From: Neisseriaceae bacterium
GTDB lineage: Bacteria; Pseudomonadota; Gammaproteobacteria; Burkholderiales; UBA11063
Direction: 5' to 3'
DNA: 64,000 nt
Assembly (NCBI GenBank): GCA_003963245.1
Contig: RXJX01000015.1
Span: forward strand, 25,970 to 89,969
Shown: positions 1 through 7,853 of the stretch, piece after piece
Numbering within the stretch: position 1 is the first letter of the stretch
Layout of the letters: each line of letters opens with the position of its first letter
Translations under genes and position numbers: made by a program
The notes under the pieces: model-generated
What the model was told of the DNA's origin: nothing
The model's database searches: none
The model's input: only the letters and a program-made list of their open reading frames with translations

Positions 1-2
1 AA

Positions 3-620
3 GCCAGAAAATCAAACTTTCAGAAAGCTCACCAAGAGCTTTTAACAAAACAGGAAGCAAATAGCCTCACCGAGCCGGATTCTCCCTATCGCCAGTTTGA
101 GATTGAGTTTGGCAGTCAGCGATTCAAAGAAGTAAATGATTTTCTTTGCTTGTTAGATAAGTCAGAATTTGATGATTTCCTGATAGACGACCCAATGCTG
201 CTGTTATGCCAGAAATTCCTTGACTGGAAAATTGAAGTCGGCGAGGACAGATTGTGGCATGAGTTCAATATTCGCTACGATGGCGGTGAATATGCCGAGA
301 ATAACGAAGGTTCACTTTTTGTCATCAAAAAGGCTTGGGAACAGGTAAGAAAAGAGCAGGAAATTATTGAGTCAGCGCGGATGGCATACAGTAAACAGAT
401 TAATGAAATGCGGGAAGCCAACCCGCAGCAATATAGCGGAAATACTGCCACTGGCATGGATGCATGGTTTGCATTATGTGATGGATTTAACAAGTATGAA
501 GCACTCCGGGAATACAACTACCCACTACCGTTTAATACTGTATTTGGTGAATACACACCACGAACATTTTACTATGGTAAGCAAGATAACAGTAAATTAT
601 TTGGGACGGCAGGGGAATAG
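3..620 (+). CDS. Unknown element protein, N-terminus cut by window edge
   Basis: The frame is open from base 3 to the TAG at 618-620, giving about 205 visible residues, and the gene almost certainly starts outside the window. A TTG at 150 could act as a start, but the codons upstream of it look coding as well (charged, glutamine- and glutamate-rich). The visible part is soluble, acidic and aromatic, with no membrane segment, signal peptide or motif I recognise. It ends four bases before the start of the methylase/helicase gene, so the two are probably co-transcribed and translationally coupled. It may be the C-terminus of another large polyvalent-type protein, but that is inference from position only. 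Confidence 0.6.
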   Translation, partial: ARKSNFQKAHQELLTKQEANSLTEPDSPYRQFEIEFGSQRFKEVNDFLCLLDKSEFDDFLIDDPMLLLCQKFLDWKIEVGEDRLWHEFNIRYDGGEYAENNEGSLFVIKKAWEQVRKEQEIIESARMAYSKQINEMREANPQQYSGNTATGMDAWFALCDGFNKYEALREYNYPLPFNTVFGEYTPRTFYYGKQDNSKLFGTAGE

Positions 621-624
621 TTAA

Positions 625-3600
625 ATGGCGCGTAAATTTGTTAATCCGGATCAATTAAGTTTTGATTTTGCCTTCGATACTGAAGAAGAAAATCAGGTAG
701 CCAGACATAGTCAGATTGTTGAAATTGTAATCGATGACCTAGCAGCAGCACCAACTGCTGAATTAGAAGAGATAGCGGCGGTAACCGCCGCATATCAACC
801 AATAATTCCGGAAACGGATATCAACGATGCTAATTTCTCAGCACCACAGTGGATTAACGATAATTTAACCGCCATCAAAATAGCTAATAATTACGCAAAA
901 ACTAGTGTTATCACAGACGATGAAAAGCAATTATTACTCCGCTATCATGGCTGGGGTGGTTTGTCAGATGTTTTTGATGAGCGCAACCATCCAACCGGAC
1001 AATATGCCGAAGCCAGGGCGGAACTTAAGCAACTATTAAATGAGTCCGAATATCGGCAAGCGCAGAGCACCACATTAACAGCCATGTACACACCAATGGA
1101 GGCGGTTCAAACTTTGCAAAACGGGTTAACCAAGCTCGGCGCATTCAAAAATGATGCCCGAAAAATCAGCATATTGGATCCAGCCGCCGGTACTGGCCGG
1201 ATGCTATATAATCTTGATAAACTGGATCCAACATTAATTGAACTAGATCCAATAACCGCTAAAATCAGCACGGCTATTTTTGGTAAAGAGGCGGTTAAAA
1301 ATGTTGGATTTGAAAAATCTCAAATTCTCAACAATGTCTTTGATGTAGTGATTGCCAATCCACCGTTTGGCGATTTTAAAGTCAGTGATGCGCAGATTGG
1401 TACGGCTTCAATCCATAATTACTTCATGATGAAGTCAATCGATGCACTCCGCGATGGTGGTGTTGGTGCTTTCGTGGTCAGCAAATATTTCATGGATGCT
1501 AAAAATTCAAGCGCCCGCGAATATATTGCAGAAAAAGCTAATTTGCTAGCCGCGTACCGGCTGCCATCCGGAATGTTCCCGGATACCGAGGTGGTCGTTG
1601 ACATTTTATTCTTCCAAAAAGGAGCGTCACTAAATAAAGACTGGGTTAATAGTAGCACTATAGTACCGTCAGAATATTTTGATAGCCAAGTATCAAATGA
1701 AATGACGATTAACAACTATTTTTTAGATAATCCGGATGCAGTTTTTGGGACATTGGCAGCCGGAACAAATCGCTACGGTGAAATAGTAGTTAATCCTGTA
1801 TTTGCGGGGGAAACTCCGGCAGAAATATATGAACAGATTAACGCCAATATTGACATAACGTTTCAAACGCTGGTAGATTATTCATACTTGCCGGAAATCT
1901 CACAGAAATTTGGTATTAAGGAAAATTTAAACGAACCACGAGTTGCCGCATTTAAAGAGTTAAAAGAGCTTTTGATTGATTTGACTGCCGCTGAGAAATC
2001 GTCAGAGCTGTCAGACGTAGAAATTGAGCAAAAACGGGAGCTTCTCAATAGTAAATATGACCAAGTAGTTGAACAGTACGGTTATCTAAATAACAAAGCT
2101 AATAAAACCATTCTCGAAAAGAATAATATTGAACATATCTGTTCATTGGAAGATGTTATTCAACAATCAAGAGGTAAGGTAACTGAAGCTGAAAAAAACC
2201 GGATATTGAAAGAACGGGTGTTTCATCCGCTAGTCTGGGATATTAATACACCTGATGAAGCGCTTATGTATTCAATTAATACTACCGGGCGTGTAGATAC
2301 TGAATTGATGGCTGAAAAATTAGGCTGCGGTGTGAATGATGTTATTGAGCCATTAGTCGCGGAACAAAAGATATTTTACAATCCAGCAACCGAGTATTAT
2401 GATTTAGCAGCCAAATACCTATCCGGGAACGTGGTGCAAAAGCTGGAATTTGCAAAACAGGCTGGGCTAGAGAGTAACATTCAGGCATTAACTGCCATTC
2501 AACCGGAATTGATACCGTTCGAACAAATCAGTATGTCGCTATCATCGCCATGGATACCAGCTCAAGTAATTGTAGACTTTGCAAAAGAAAATTTTGATAT
2601 TAAAGTTAAAGCTGAGTATAACAAAACCCTAGGGCAATGGTCAGTAGATTGCCCAAAATGGAGCGCCTCCGGTTATATCCGGCAAACCTATGCTACCAAT
2701 CGATGTGAATTTCATACCGTGCTGGAAAATACCATTGCTGGCAAAAGCATAACTATCTACGATACTGTAATTGAAGACGGGCGTGAACGAAGAGTTTTAA
2801 ATGCCGAAGAGACGAAAAAAATTCAGGACTGTCAACAAGCTATTCATCAGCTCTTCGATGAATGGAGATCTACAATCCCATTAGAACAACAACGTACAAT
2901 TGAATCAATCTACAACCAGATATTCAACAATAGCGTCTTACCGGTTTATGACGGCAGCTTATATAGATTTTCCAGTGATAAATCCAATCGACCACTTTAT
3001 CCACACCAAAAGAATGCCGTCGTCAGATCTTTAATGGAGGGGCGGGCGTTATACGACCACGTTGTCGGAGCCGGTAAAACCCGGGTGATGGTTGCAACAT
3101 TGCTTGAGGGCAAACAACTGGGTTTGTGGAATAAACCAATAGTTGTAGTACCAAATCATTTAATCGCGCAGTGGGGTAAAGAAATTGCCGAAGATTATCC
3201 GGGTAGCAATATCTGTCTGGCTACCGTAGATAACATGGCTAGTAAAAATCGCAAGGAATTTTTATCCCAAGTTATGACCAATGACTATGACCTGATTGTG
3301 ATGGGGCACAGTCACTTTAAACACATTGGACTGGAGCCTGGCGTCTATGAAGATTTTATCCGCAACCAGATAGAAGAGCTTGAGGCTGCAGTTTCAAGTG
3401 ATCCTAGAGGACTTAGCGTTAAACAACTCCAACGGGCAATAAAAGGATTAGAAAGCCGACTAGAGCTGCAAATTGAACGTAGCAAACAAAACTCTGGCGC
3501 GATTACCATGGATGAACTGGGCATCGACGCAATTGCTGTTGATGAAGCCCATTTATTTAAGAATCTAGCCTATACCAGTGTAAAACAGATTGCCGGATTG

Positions 3601-5991
3601 AACGACCCTAAAGGCAGCCAACGTGCCACTGACCTACTGTTAAAAATGCACTATATCCAAGAGAGGTACGGTCGCGGTACGTTCTTGGCAACCGGCACAC
3701 CATTCTCCAATTCAATTTGTGAAATCTACGTAATGCAGCGTTATCTGGATAATTACACTCTGGAGCAAAAAGGTATTGCCTCATTTGATGCATGGGTTGA
3801 TACTTTCGGCGAAATCACCAAAAACTGGGAAATTTCAGCGAGTGGCCAAGGCTACCAGATGAAAGAACGGTTGTCCTCATTCAAGAACTGTCCGGAATTA
3901 GCGATGATGTATCGCAGCTTTGCGGATGTGTTTACTAATGAAGATTTAAAGAACGTCGGACACATTAAAATTCCAAATCCGATTTATGGCAAATCAGTCG
4001 AACGTCCTTCAGAAGTCCAAAAAATCCATTTTACCGAGATAATTAAGCGGGTAAATAATATTCAAGCTGGTTGCGACCCCAGTGAAGATAATATGTTGAA
4101 GCTCACCAGTTTTGCCAAAAACTCTGCATTGGATCCGCGCATTATCGATAGCGCCTATGCTGATTTTGAGGATAGCAAGGTTAATAAGCTGGTGGAAAAT
4201 GTCTTTAACACCTATAAAGACACTGAAAATAATCTAGGTACTCAGGTAATATTTTGCGACTCCAGCACTCCGAAAGAAAAAACCAATGTTGAGAAGCTGG
4301 CTAAAAGTATTGAAAAATCAGAAACCGAGATTGACAAAGAAGATACTATTGTCAGCGAGATTGATACTTTAGCTCAAGGTGACTCCAGATTTATTATTTA
4401 TGAAGATATCAGATCAAAACTTCTTGCAAAAGGTGTACCGCTAAAGGAAATTGCCTTTATCCATGACTATAGTACCGATAAACAAAAACAGCAATTATAC
4501 GACCAAGTTAATTCTGGCAAGGTACGCATAGTCTTAGGTAGTACTTCAAAATTAGGGGCTGGTACCAATATGCAAAAGAGATTAACCGCACTCCATCACC
4601 TAGATGTGCCATGGCGACCAAGTGACTTAATTCAACGTGAAGGACGAATTATCCGACAGGGTAATACCAATGAACAAGTAAAAATCTACCGTTATATTAC
4701 TGAGGGCACTTACGACGCCAGGAGCTGGCAGATCATCGAGAATAAAGCTAAAATTGCACAGCAATTTAGCTCTTCGATGGATTCTAAAGTCCGTAAAATC
4801 GCTGATGTCGGTATGCAGACCATGAATGCCGCTGAATTGAAAGCTAGTGCTACCGGCAATCCTTACGCGCTATATTATGTAATGCTCGACCAAGAGCTGA
4901 GCGATATTAAACGCGCCAAACGTTCTCATGAAAATTCAAAACGGGTTGCCGAACGGTTTGTTAATGAGAATACCCACGAATCTATTAACTCAAAAGCAGA
5001 ATTTCGCTTAAACAATATCTCGCAATTTGAAACTATGCGTGATACTAACCCATCTACAGCCGGAATAACCGATGTAGAAAATAACCGACTGAAAAAGCAA
5101 TTGAGGTCTGATTATAGATATTCATCAGATAGACGTTACACATTTACAGAGTACCGTGGTATTCGCATTAGTTTCCAACCGGATGCCAAGGAATTTGCCC
5201 TTGAGATTGGACAGGAAGGTTTGCTTCGAGATAGAAGCCTTAAATACTCATATAGTGAGATGGAGAATTTCTCACCACGTGTGTTATTCAAAAAAATCGA
5301 CTCAATTCTAGCGCAACAGTTGCCAGTACTTAAACAAGAGATAATTACTCAGCAGGAAATGGCGCATAAGGATTTAGACCGCTTTAACGAATCGCAAAAT
5401 AAACCGTTTGCGCAGCAGGAGCGACTTAATGCCCTAGAGGCTGACATTGAACATTGTCAGAATATAATCAAGACACTACAGGAAGAACCGAACTACACAG
5501 AAAACTGGATACCAAGTAGTATCAAAGAGCATATTAAGGCTGATATGCTTCCGAAAGGCTATGTACCAGTCGAAGTTGAGCAAATAGAGTCAAAAAGTAT
5601 TAATCTCCAAGAATTTATTGAAATAGACAAATATAATTCAGCGCAAATAGTAGAACTAACGAAATCACTACAACAAGGTTTTGATATTACGCCGTATAAA
5701 TCCCCGGAATTTAGTGCTACGCACATGTTGTTAGCCCGAAAATATCAGGAAAATAACTTGCCGTTGGATAATATCACCCCCCAAGCCACGATTCCATCTA
5801 TTGTTGAACGACGAAATGAGCTAATTAATGAAGCCAATGAGCAAAAAATAAAAACAGTAGCTAAAAATCACAGCCTAGCCTTAGAGCAATTTCCGAAAAA
5901 TAAATCTGTTGAAATCAAACCAGAAAACAAAGAAATAAAATCAATCCAAGTTGAGAAAACTAAAGGTAAAGATTTTGAAATTGAATTTTAA
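625..5991 (+). CDS. Polyvalent DNA N6-adenine methylase / SNF2-type helicase
   Basis: A 1,788-residue protein joining a DNA methyltransferase and a helicase. The SAM-binding motif LDPAAGTGRML lies near residue 183 and the adenine-methylase motif NPPFGDF near 245. The helicase half has a Walker A (VGAGKTR, about 815), a DEAH box (VDEAHLFKNL, about 973) and motif VI (QREGRIIRQG, about 1337). The C-terminal 60-70 residues match a module in the protein at 29161-30753. Proteins with this layout are known from conjugative plasmids, ICEs and phages (the large polyvalent protein class) and are thought to protect incoming DNA from restriction. It is soluble, and follows the partial upstream gene after four bases. 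Domain calls are firm; the protective role is inferred. Confidence 0.9.
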   Translation: MARKFVNPDQLSFDFAFDTEEENQVARHSQIVEIVIDDLAAAPTAELEEIAAVTAAYQPIIPETDINDANFSAPQWINDNLTAIKIANNYAKTSVITDDEKQLLLRYHGWGGLSDVFDERNHPTGQYAEARAELKQLLNESEYRQAQSTTLTAMYTPMEAVQTLQNGLTKLGAFKNDARKISILDPAAGTGRMLYNLDKLDPTLIELDPITAKISTAIFGKEAVKNVGFEKSQILNNVFDVVIANPPFGDFKVSDAQIGTASIHNYFMMKSIDALRDGGVGAFVVSKYFMDAKNSSAREYIAEKANLLAAYRLPSGMFPDTEVVVDILFFQKGASLNKDWVNSSTIVPSEYFDSQVSNEMTINNYFLDNPDAVFGTLAAGTNRYGEIVVNPVFAGETPAEIYEQINANIDITFQTLVDYSYLPEISQKFGIKENLNEPRVAAFKELKELLIDLTAAEKSSELSDVEIEQKRELLNSKYDQVVEQYGYLNNKANKTILEKNNIEHICSLEDVIQQSRGKVTEAEKNRILKERVFHPLVWDINTPDEALMYSINTTGRVDTELMAEKLGCGVNDVIEPLVAEQKIFYNPATEYYDLAAKYLSGNVVQKLEFAKQAGLESNIQALTAIQPELIPFEQISMSLSSPWIPAQVIVDFAKENFDIKVKAEYNKTLGQWSVDCPKWSASGYIRQTYATNRCEFHTVLENTIAGKSITIYDTVIEDGRERRVLNAEETKKIQDCQQAIHQLFDEWRSTIPLEQQRTIESIYNQIFNNSVLPVYDGSLYRFSSDKSNRPLYPHQKNAVVRSLMEGRALYDHVVGAGKTRVMVATLLEGKQLGLWNKPIVVVPNHLIAQWGKEIAEDYPGSNICLATVDNMASKNRKEFLSQVMTNDYDLIVMGHSHFKHIGLEPGVYEDFIRNQIEELEAAVSSDPRGLSVKQLQRAIKGLESRLELQIERSKQNSGAITMDELGIDAIAVDEAHLFKNLAYTSVKQIAGLNDPKGSQRATDLLLKMHYIQERYGRGTFLATGTPFSNSICEIYVMQRYLDNYTLEQKGIASFDAWVDTFGEITKNWEISASGQGYQMKERLSSFKNCPELAMMYRSFADVFTNEDLKNVGHIKIPNPIYGKSVERPSEVQKIHFTEIIKRVNNIQAGCDPSEDNMLKLTSFAKNSALDPRIIDSAYADFEDSKVNKLVENVFNTYKDTENNLGTQVIFCDSSTPKEKTNVEKLAKSIEKSETEIDKEDTIVSEIDTLAQGDSRFIIYEDIRSKLLAKGVPLKEIAFIHDYSTDKQKQQLYDQVNSGKVRIVLGSTSKLGAGTNMQKRLTALHHLDVPWRPSDLIQREGRIIRQGNTNEQVKIYRYITEGTYDARSWQIIENKAKIAQQFSSSMDSKVRKIADVGMQTMNAAELKASATGNPYALYYVMLDQELSDIKRAKRSHENSKRVAERFVNENTHESINSKAEFRLNNISQFETMRDTNPSTAGITDVENNRLKKQLRSDYRYSSDRRYTFTEYRGIRISFQPDAKEFALEIGQEGLLRDRSLKYSYSEMENFSPRVLFKKIDSILAQQLPVLKQEIITQQEMAHKDLDRFNESQNKPFAQQERLNALEADIEHCQNIIKTLQEEPNYTENWIPSSIKEHIKADMLPKGYVPVEVEQIESKSINLQEFIEIDKYNSAQIVELTKSLQQGFDITPYKSPEFSATHMLLARKYQENNLPLDNITPQATIPSIVERRNELINEANEQKIKTVAKNHSLALEQFPKNKSVEIKPENKEIKSIQVEKTKGKDFEIEF

Positions 5992-6077
5992 TACCATAAG
6001 TTATTGCGATGCATAATGCAAAATTTTTGTTATACATGTTACAATTTTCTTTTGTATATTTTTCAAGAGGGACTAAA

Positions 6078-6542
6078 ATGAGATTAAATGATAGAAAAAA
6101 TTTATTAATGACGCTATTATTTCTTGCTTCTGGCTCATTGTTAATTGCCTGTGGAGAGAAAGAGCCTGATACTTTCGCCGGAATATGGAAAGGTGAAGCC
6201 AGTATAGTTGAATCACATTACAATAGCCTAGTTAAGAAAAATCTTGTGACTGAAGCGTGTAATTATTTATTTGATATTAGTAAAAACAATGGTGGCGACA
6301 ATTACACCGTTAAAATAACATCTGTTAATGATCATCCGATATCAGATGAAAGTCGGGTGGAAACCATTATGGGTAGTTATACAGCTACGCGGGATGGCGA
6401 TACGCTACTTGTCGATATGGGATACCATGGCAAAGCCCCATTAAAATTAGAAAATAATAAAATTATATGGGTAGCCCCAGCACGTGAACAGCTTTTAAAA
6501 GTGCCACAATGTGTGTTTGACAAACAGTCTCTACAAAAATAA
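6078..6542 (+). CDS. Small lipoprotein, unknown function
   Basis: About 154 residues beginning with a lipoprotein signal peptide: basic N-terminus, a hydrophobic run, then the lipobox LIAC followed by GEKE. I chose the ATG at 6078, preceded by a GAGGG-like ribosome site, over an ATG at 6009 because the earlier start would add 23 residues ahead of the signal. The mature part contains the phrase FAGIWKGEAS, typical of small beta-sheet lipoproteins of the lipocalin/META kind, and two cysteines besides the lipid-bearing one. It stands alone between the methylase/helicase and a converging HU gene. A VirB7-like or exclusion role is possible given the T4SS nearby, but nothing in the sequence proves it. 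Confidence 0.7.
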   Translation: MRLNDRKNLLMTLLFLASGSLLIACGEKEPDTFAGIWKGEASIVESHYNSLVKKNLVTEACNYLFDISKNNGGDNYTVKITSVNDHPISDESRVETIMGSYTATRDGDTLLVDMGYHGKAPLKLENNKIIWVAPAREQLLKVPQCVFDKQSLQK

Positions 6543-6546
6543 ACCA

Positions 6547-6566
6547 GCGGCTCATCCTTGAGCCGC
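6547..6566. terminator. Hairpin terminator between lipoprotein and HU genes
   Basis: Perfect 8-bp GC-rich stem (GCGGCTCA / TGAGCCGC) with a 4-base loop, between convergent genes. On the minus strand it is followed by a T-rich run, so it best serves the HU gene; on the plus strand the T-tract is weak. Confidence 0.75.
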
Positions 6567-6572
6567 CTATCA

Positions 6573-6854
6573 TTACTTCTTCACTAAAACAGCGTCTTTT
6601 AGTACTTTTCCTGGCTTAAATTTCGGAGCTATGCTTGCAGGAATTTCAATAATTTCTCCAGTTTTAGGATTTCGCCCCATTCTTGCGGCACGAGTAGCTA
6701 CCTCAAAACTGCCAAATCCAGTCAACTTGACATTTTCATGTTTAGCTAATTGCTCAACCACAGTTTCCATAAAACACTCAACAATATTAGTCACATCTTT
6801 TTGAGTTAAGCTAGATTTTTCACCGATTGCCTGTATTAGTTCTTTTTTGTTCAT
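6573..6854 (-). CDS. hup: HU-family DNA-binding protein
   Basis: A 93-residue protein spanning the whole HU/IHF fold: MNKKELIQAI at the start, the conserved GFGSFEV in the middle, and GRNPKTGEII followed by FKPGK in the DNA-grasping arm. These are bacterial HU signatures; the arm and length fit HU-beta better than IHF. HU bends and compacts DNA and assists replication and recombination. The gene has a good ribosome site (GAGGAATT) and points away from the T4SS operon, with which it shares an intergenic region of about 260 bases holding possible operators. Being carried on the element, it may work as an accessory nucleoid protein for the integrated or transferring DNA. Confidence 0.93.
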   Translation of the reverse strand: MNKKELIQAIGEKSSLTQKDVTNIVECFMETVVEQLAKHENVKLTGFGSFEVATRAARMGRNPKTGEIIEIPASIAPKFKPGKVLKDAVLVKK

Positions 6855-6944
6855 TATTAATTCCTCTCAGATATTTATTACCCACCACCCACAATTCTAC
6901 CAAATAATTTGCATAAACATAAGCAAATTCAAAATATTCAAAGA

Positions 6945-7033
6945 GGGGCACAAATGTATACTTTTAATAATTTTTTCATTGCAATAAACTAATGTCAGAA
7001 ACATTGATTGTTTATACCTATACAAATGTATAG
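6945..7033 (+). promoter_or_regulatory. T4SS operon control region with repeated CAAATGTATA motif
   Basis: The 258-base gap between the HU gene and virB2 holds two related sites. At 6945-6967 is a 23-base sequence beginning ggggcacaaatgtatacttt that recurs exactly upstream of the outer-membrane gene at 21320-21342. At 7018-7033 is the near-palindrome ctatacaaatgtatag. Both contain the core acaaatgtata. The TATACT and TATAGTTATAAA strings inside and after them could be -10 boxes. Binding of a regulator is inferred; the repetition is seen directly. Confidence 0.55.
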
Positions 7034-7112
7034 TTATAAAAATTTGTCTTGTTAAATAAAATAGAGTCTGTATTAATCACCAATTATGTATATCTGTAAG
7101 GAAAACAAAGCG

Positions 7113-7412
7113 ATGAAGTTTATAAATAGATTAAAGATTTTTATATTAATCACTTTCCCAAATTTTGTATTTGCCTCCTCAATTACGGCAGGATTCCCGG
7201 GTGTACAGAAATTTGTGCAAATGGCAATTGATACAATGTGTGGACCGTGGGCATTTCTTGCTTCCTGTGCTGGATTAGTTGCCGGAGCCGCAATCTGGAA
7301 GTTTGGAGGACACATGGCTGGAATGAAATTTTTGAGTGGGGTTCTTATCGGTATGATTGTCCTCCTTAATGTAGTGGCGTGGGTTAGCCTTATTACCGGA
7401 GCAGTCATTTAA
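7113..7412 (+). CDS. virB2: T4SS major pilin, VirB2/TrbC family
   Basis: First gene of the secretion operon. About 99 residues from the ATG at 7113, chosen because it has a TAAGGAAAA ribosome site and starts directly on a signal peptide (basic MKFINRLK, hydrophobic stretch, small residues at FASS). Two further hydrophobic helices follow, separated by a short glycine-containing turn (KFGGHMAG), as in VirB2 pilins. Pilin subunits are processed in the inner membrane and assembled into the conjugative pilus. The operon also encodes a TraF-type peptidase (18496-19047), the partner that in RP4 trims and circularises TrbC, so a cyclic pilin is possible here. Confidence 0.85.
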   Translation: MKFINRLKIFILITFPNFVFASSITAGFPGVQKFVQMAIDTMCGPWAFLASCAGLVAGAAIWKFGGHMAGMKFLSGVLIGMIVLLNVVAWVSLITGAVI

Positions 7413-7853
7413 ATGGCGTTAGATACCAGTAGGTCATACAAAGCCTTAATTAAGTCCAATAATTTAATGTGGGGTGGCGATAAATTTCTTATGAAAATCT
7501 TGCTCGGTGTTTCATTTTTTCTGATACTTGGAGTAAGAGGATGGTTTGGATACGGCTTTGGAGCTGCACTACTAATATTTGGTCGCTGGGGATTAGTCTG
7601 GCTGGCTAAAAAAGACCCGGACGCATTACCGGTGTATGCGCAATCATTGTTTTTTAAACGATATTTTTTATCTCGCTCATTATATCCAGGTCCGTATTCA
7701 AATATTATTTTTACATTTGACCCAAAGAAATTTAAGGTAGTGAGCGGCATTCCTTGGTATTGGAGAGTTTATTACTGGATATTTCCGGCTACAGATAAAC
7801 GTCCGACTAAGATAAAAAATTTGTTTACTAAAAAAGAGAGTACTGATGTTTAA
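7413..7853 (+). CDS. virB3: T4SS inner-membrane protein, VirB3/TrbD family
   Basis: Begins immediately after the virB2 stop and overlaps the virB4 start by eight bases, the standard B2-B3-B4 arrangement. The 146-residue protein has a hydrophobic pair of segments near residues 28-62 (KILLGVSFFLILGV and a second with FGAALLIFGRWGLVWL) and a cytoplasmic C-terminal region rich in aromatic residues. VirB3 is a small inner-membrane subunit that associates with the VirB4 ATPase. It is longer than the usual 90-110 residues because of about 40 extra C-terminal residues. Family assignment rests on topology and position more than on motifs. Confidence 0.8.
   Translation: MALDTSRSYKALIKSNNLMWGGDKFLMKILLGVSFFLILGVRGWFGYGFGAALLIFGRWGLVWLAKKDPDALPVYAQSLFFKRYFLSRSLYPGPYSNIIFTFDPKKFKVVSGIPWYWRVYYWIFPATDKRPTKIKNLFTKKESTDV

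Noticed and set aside
7073..7408. Minus-strand frame opposite virB2
   Set aside because: Antisense shadow; virB2 has signal peptide and operon context.
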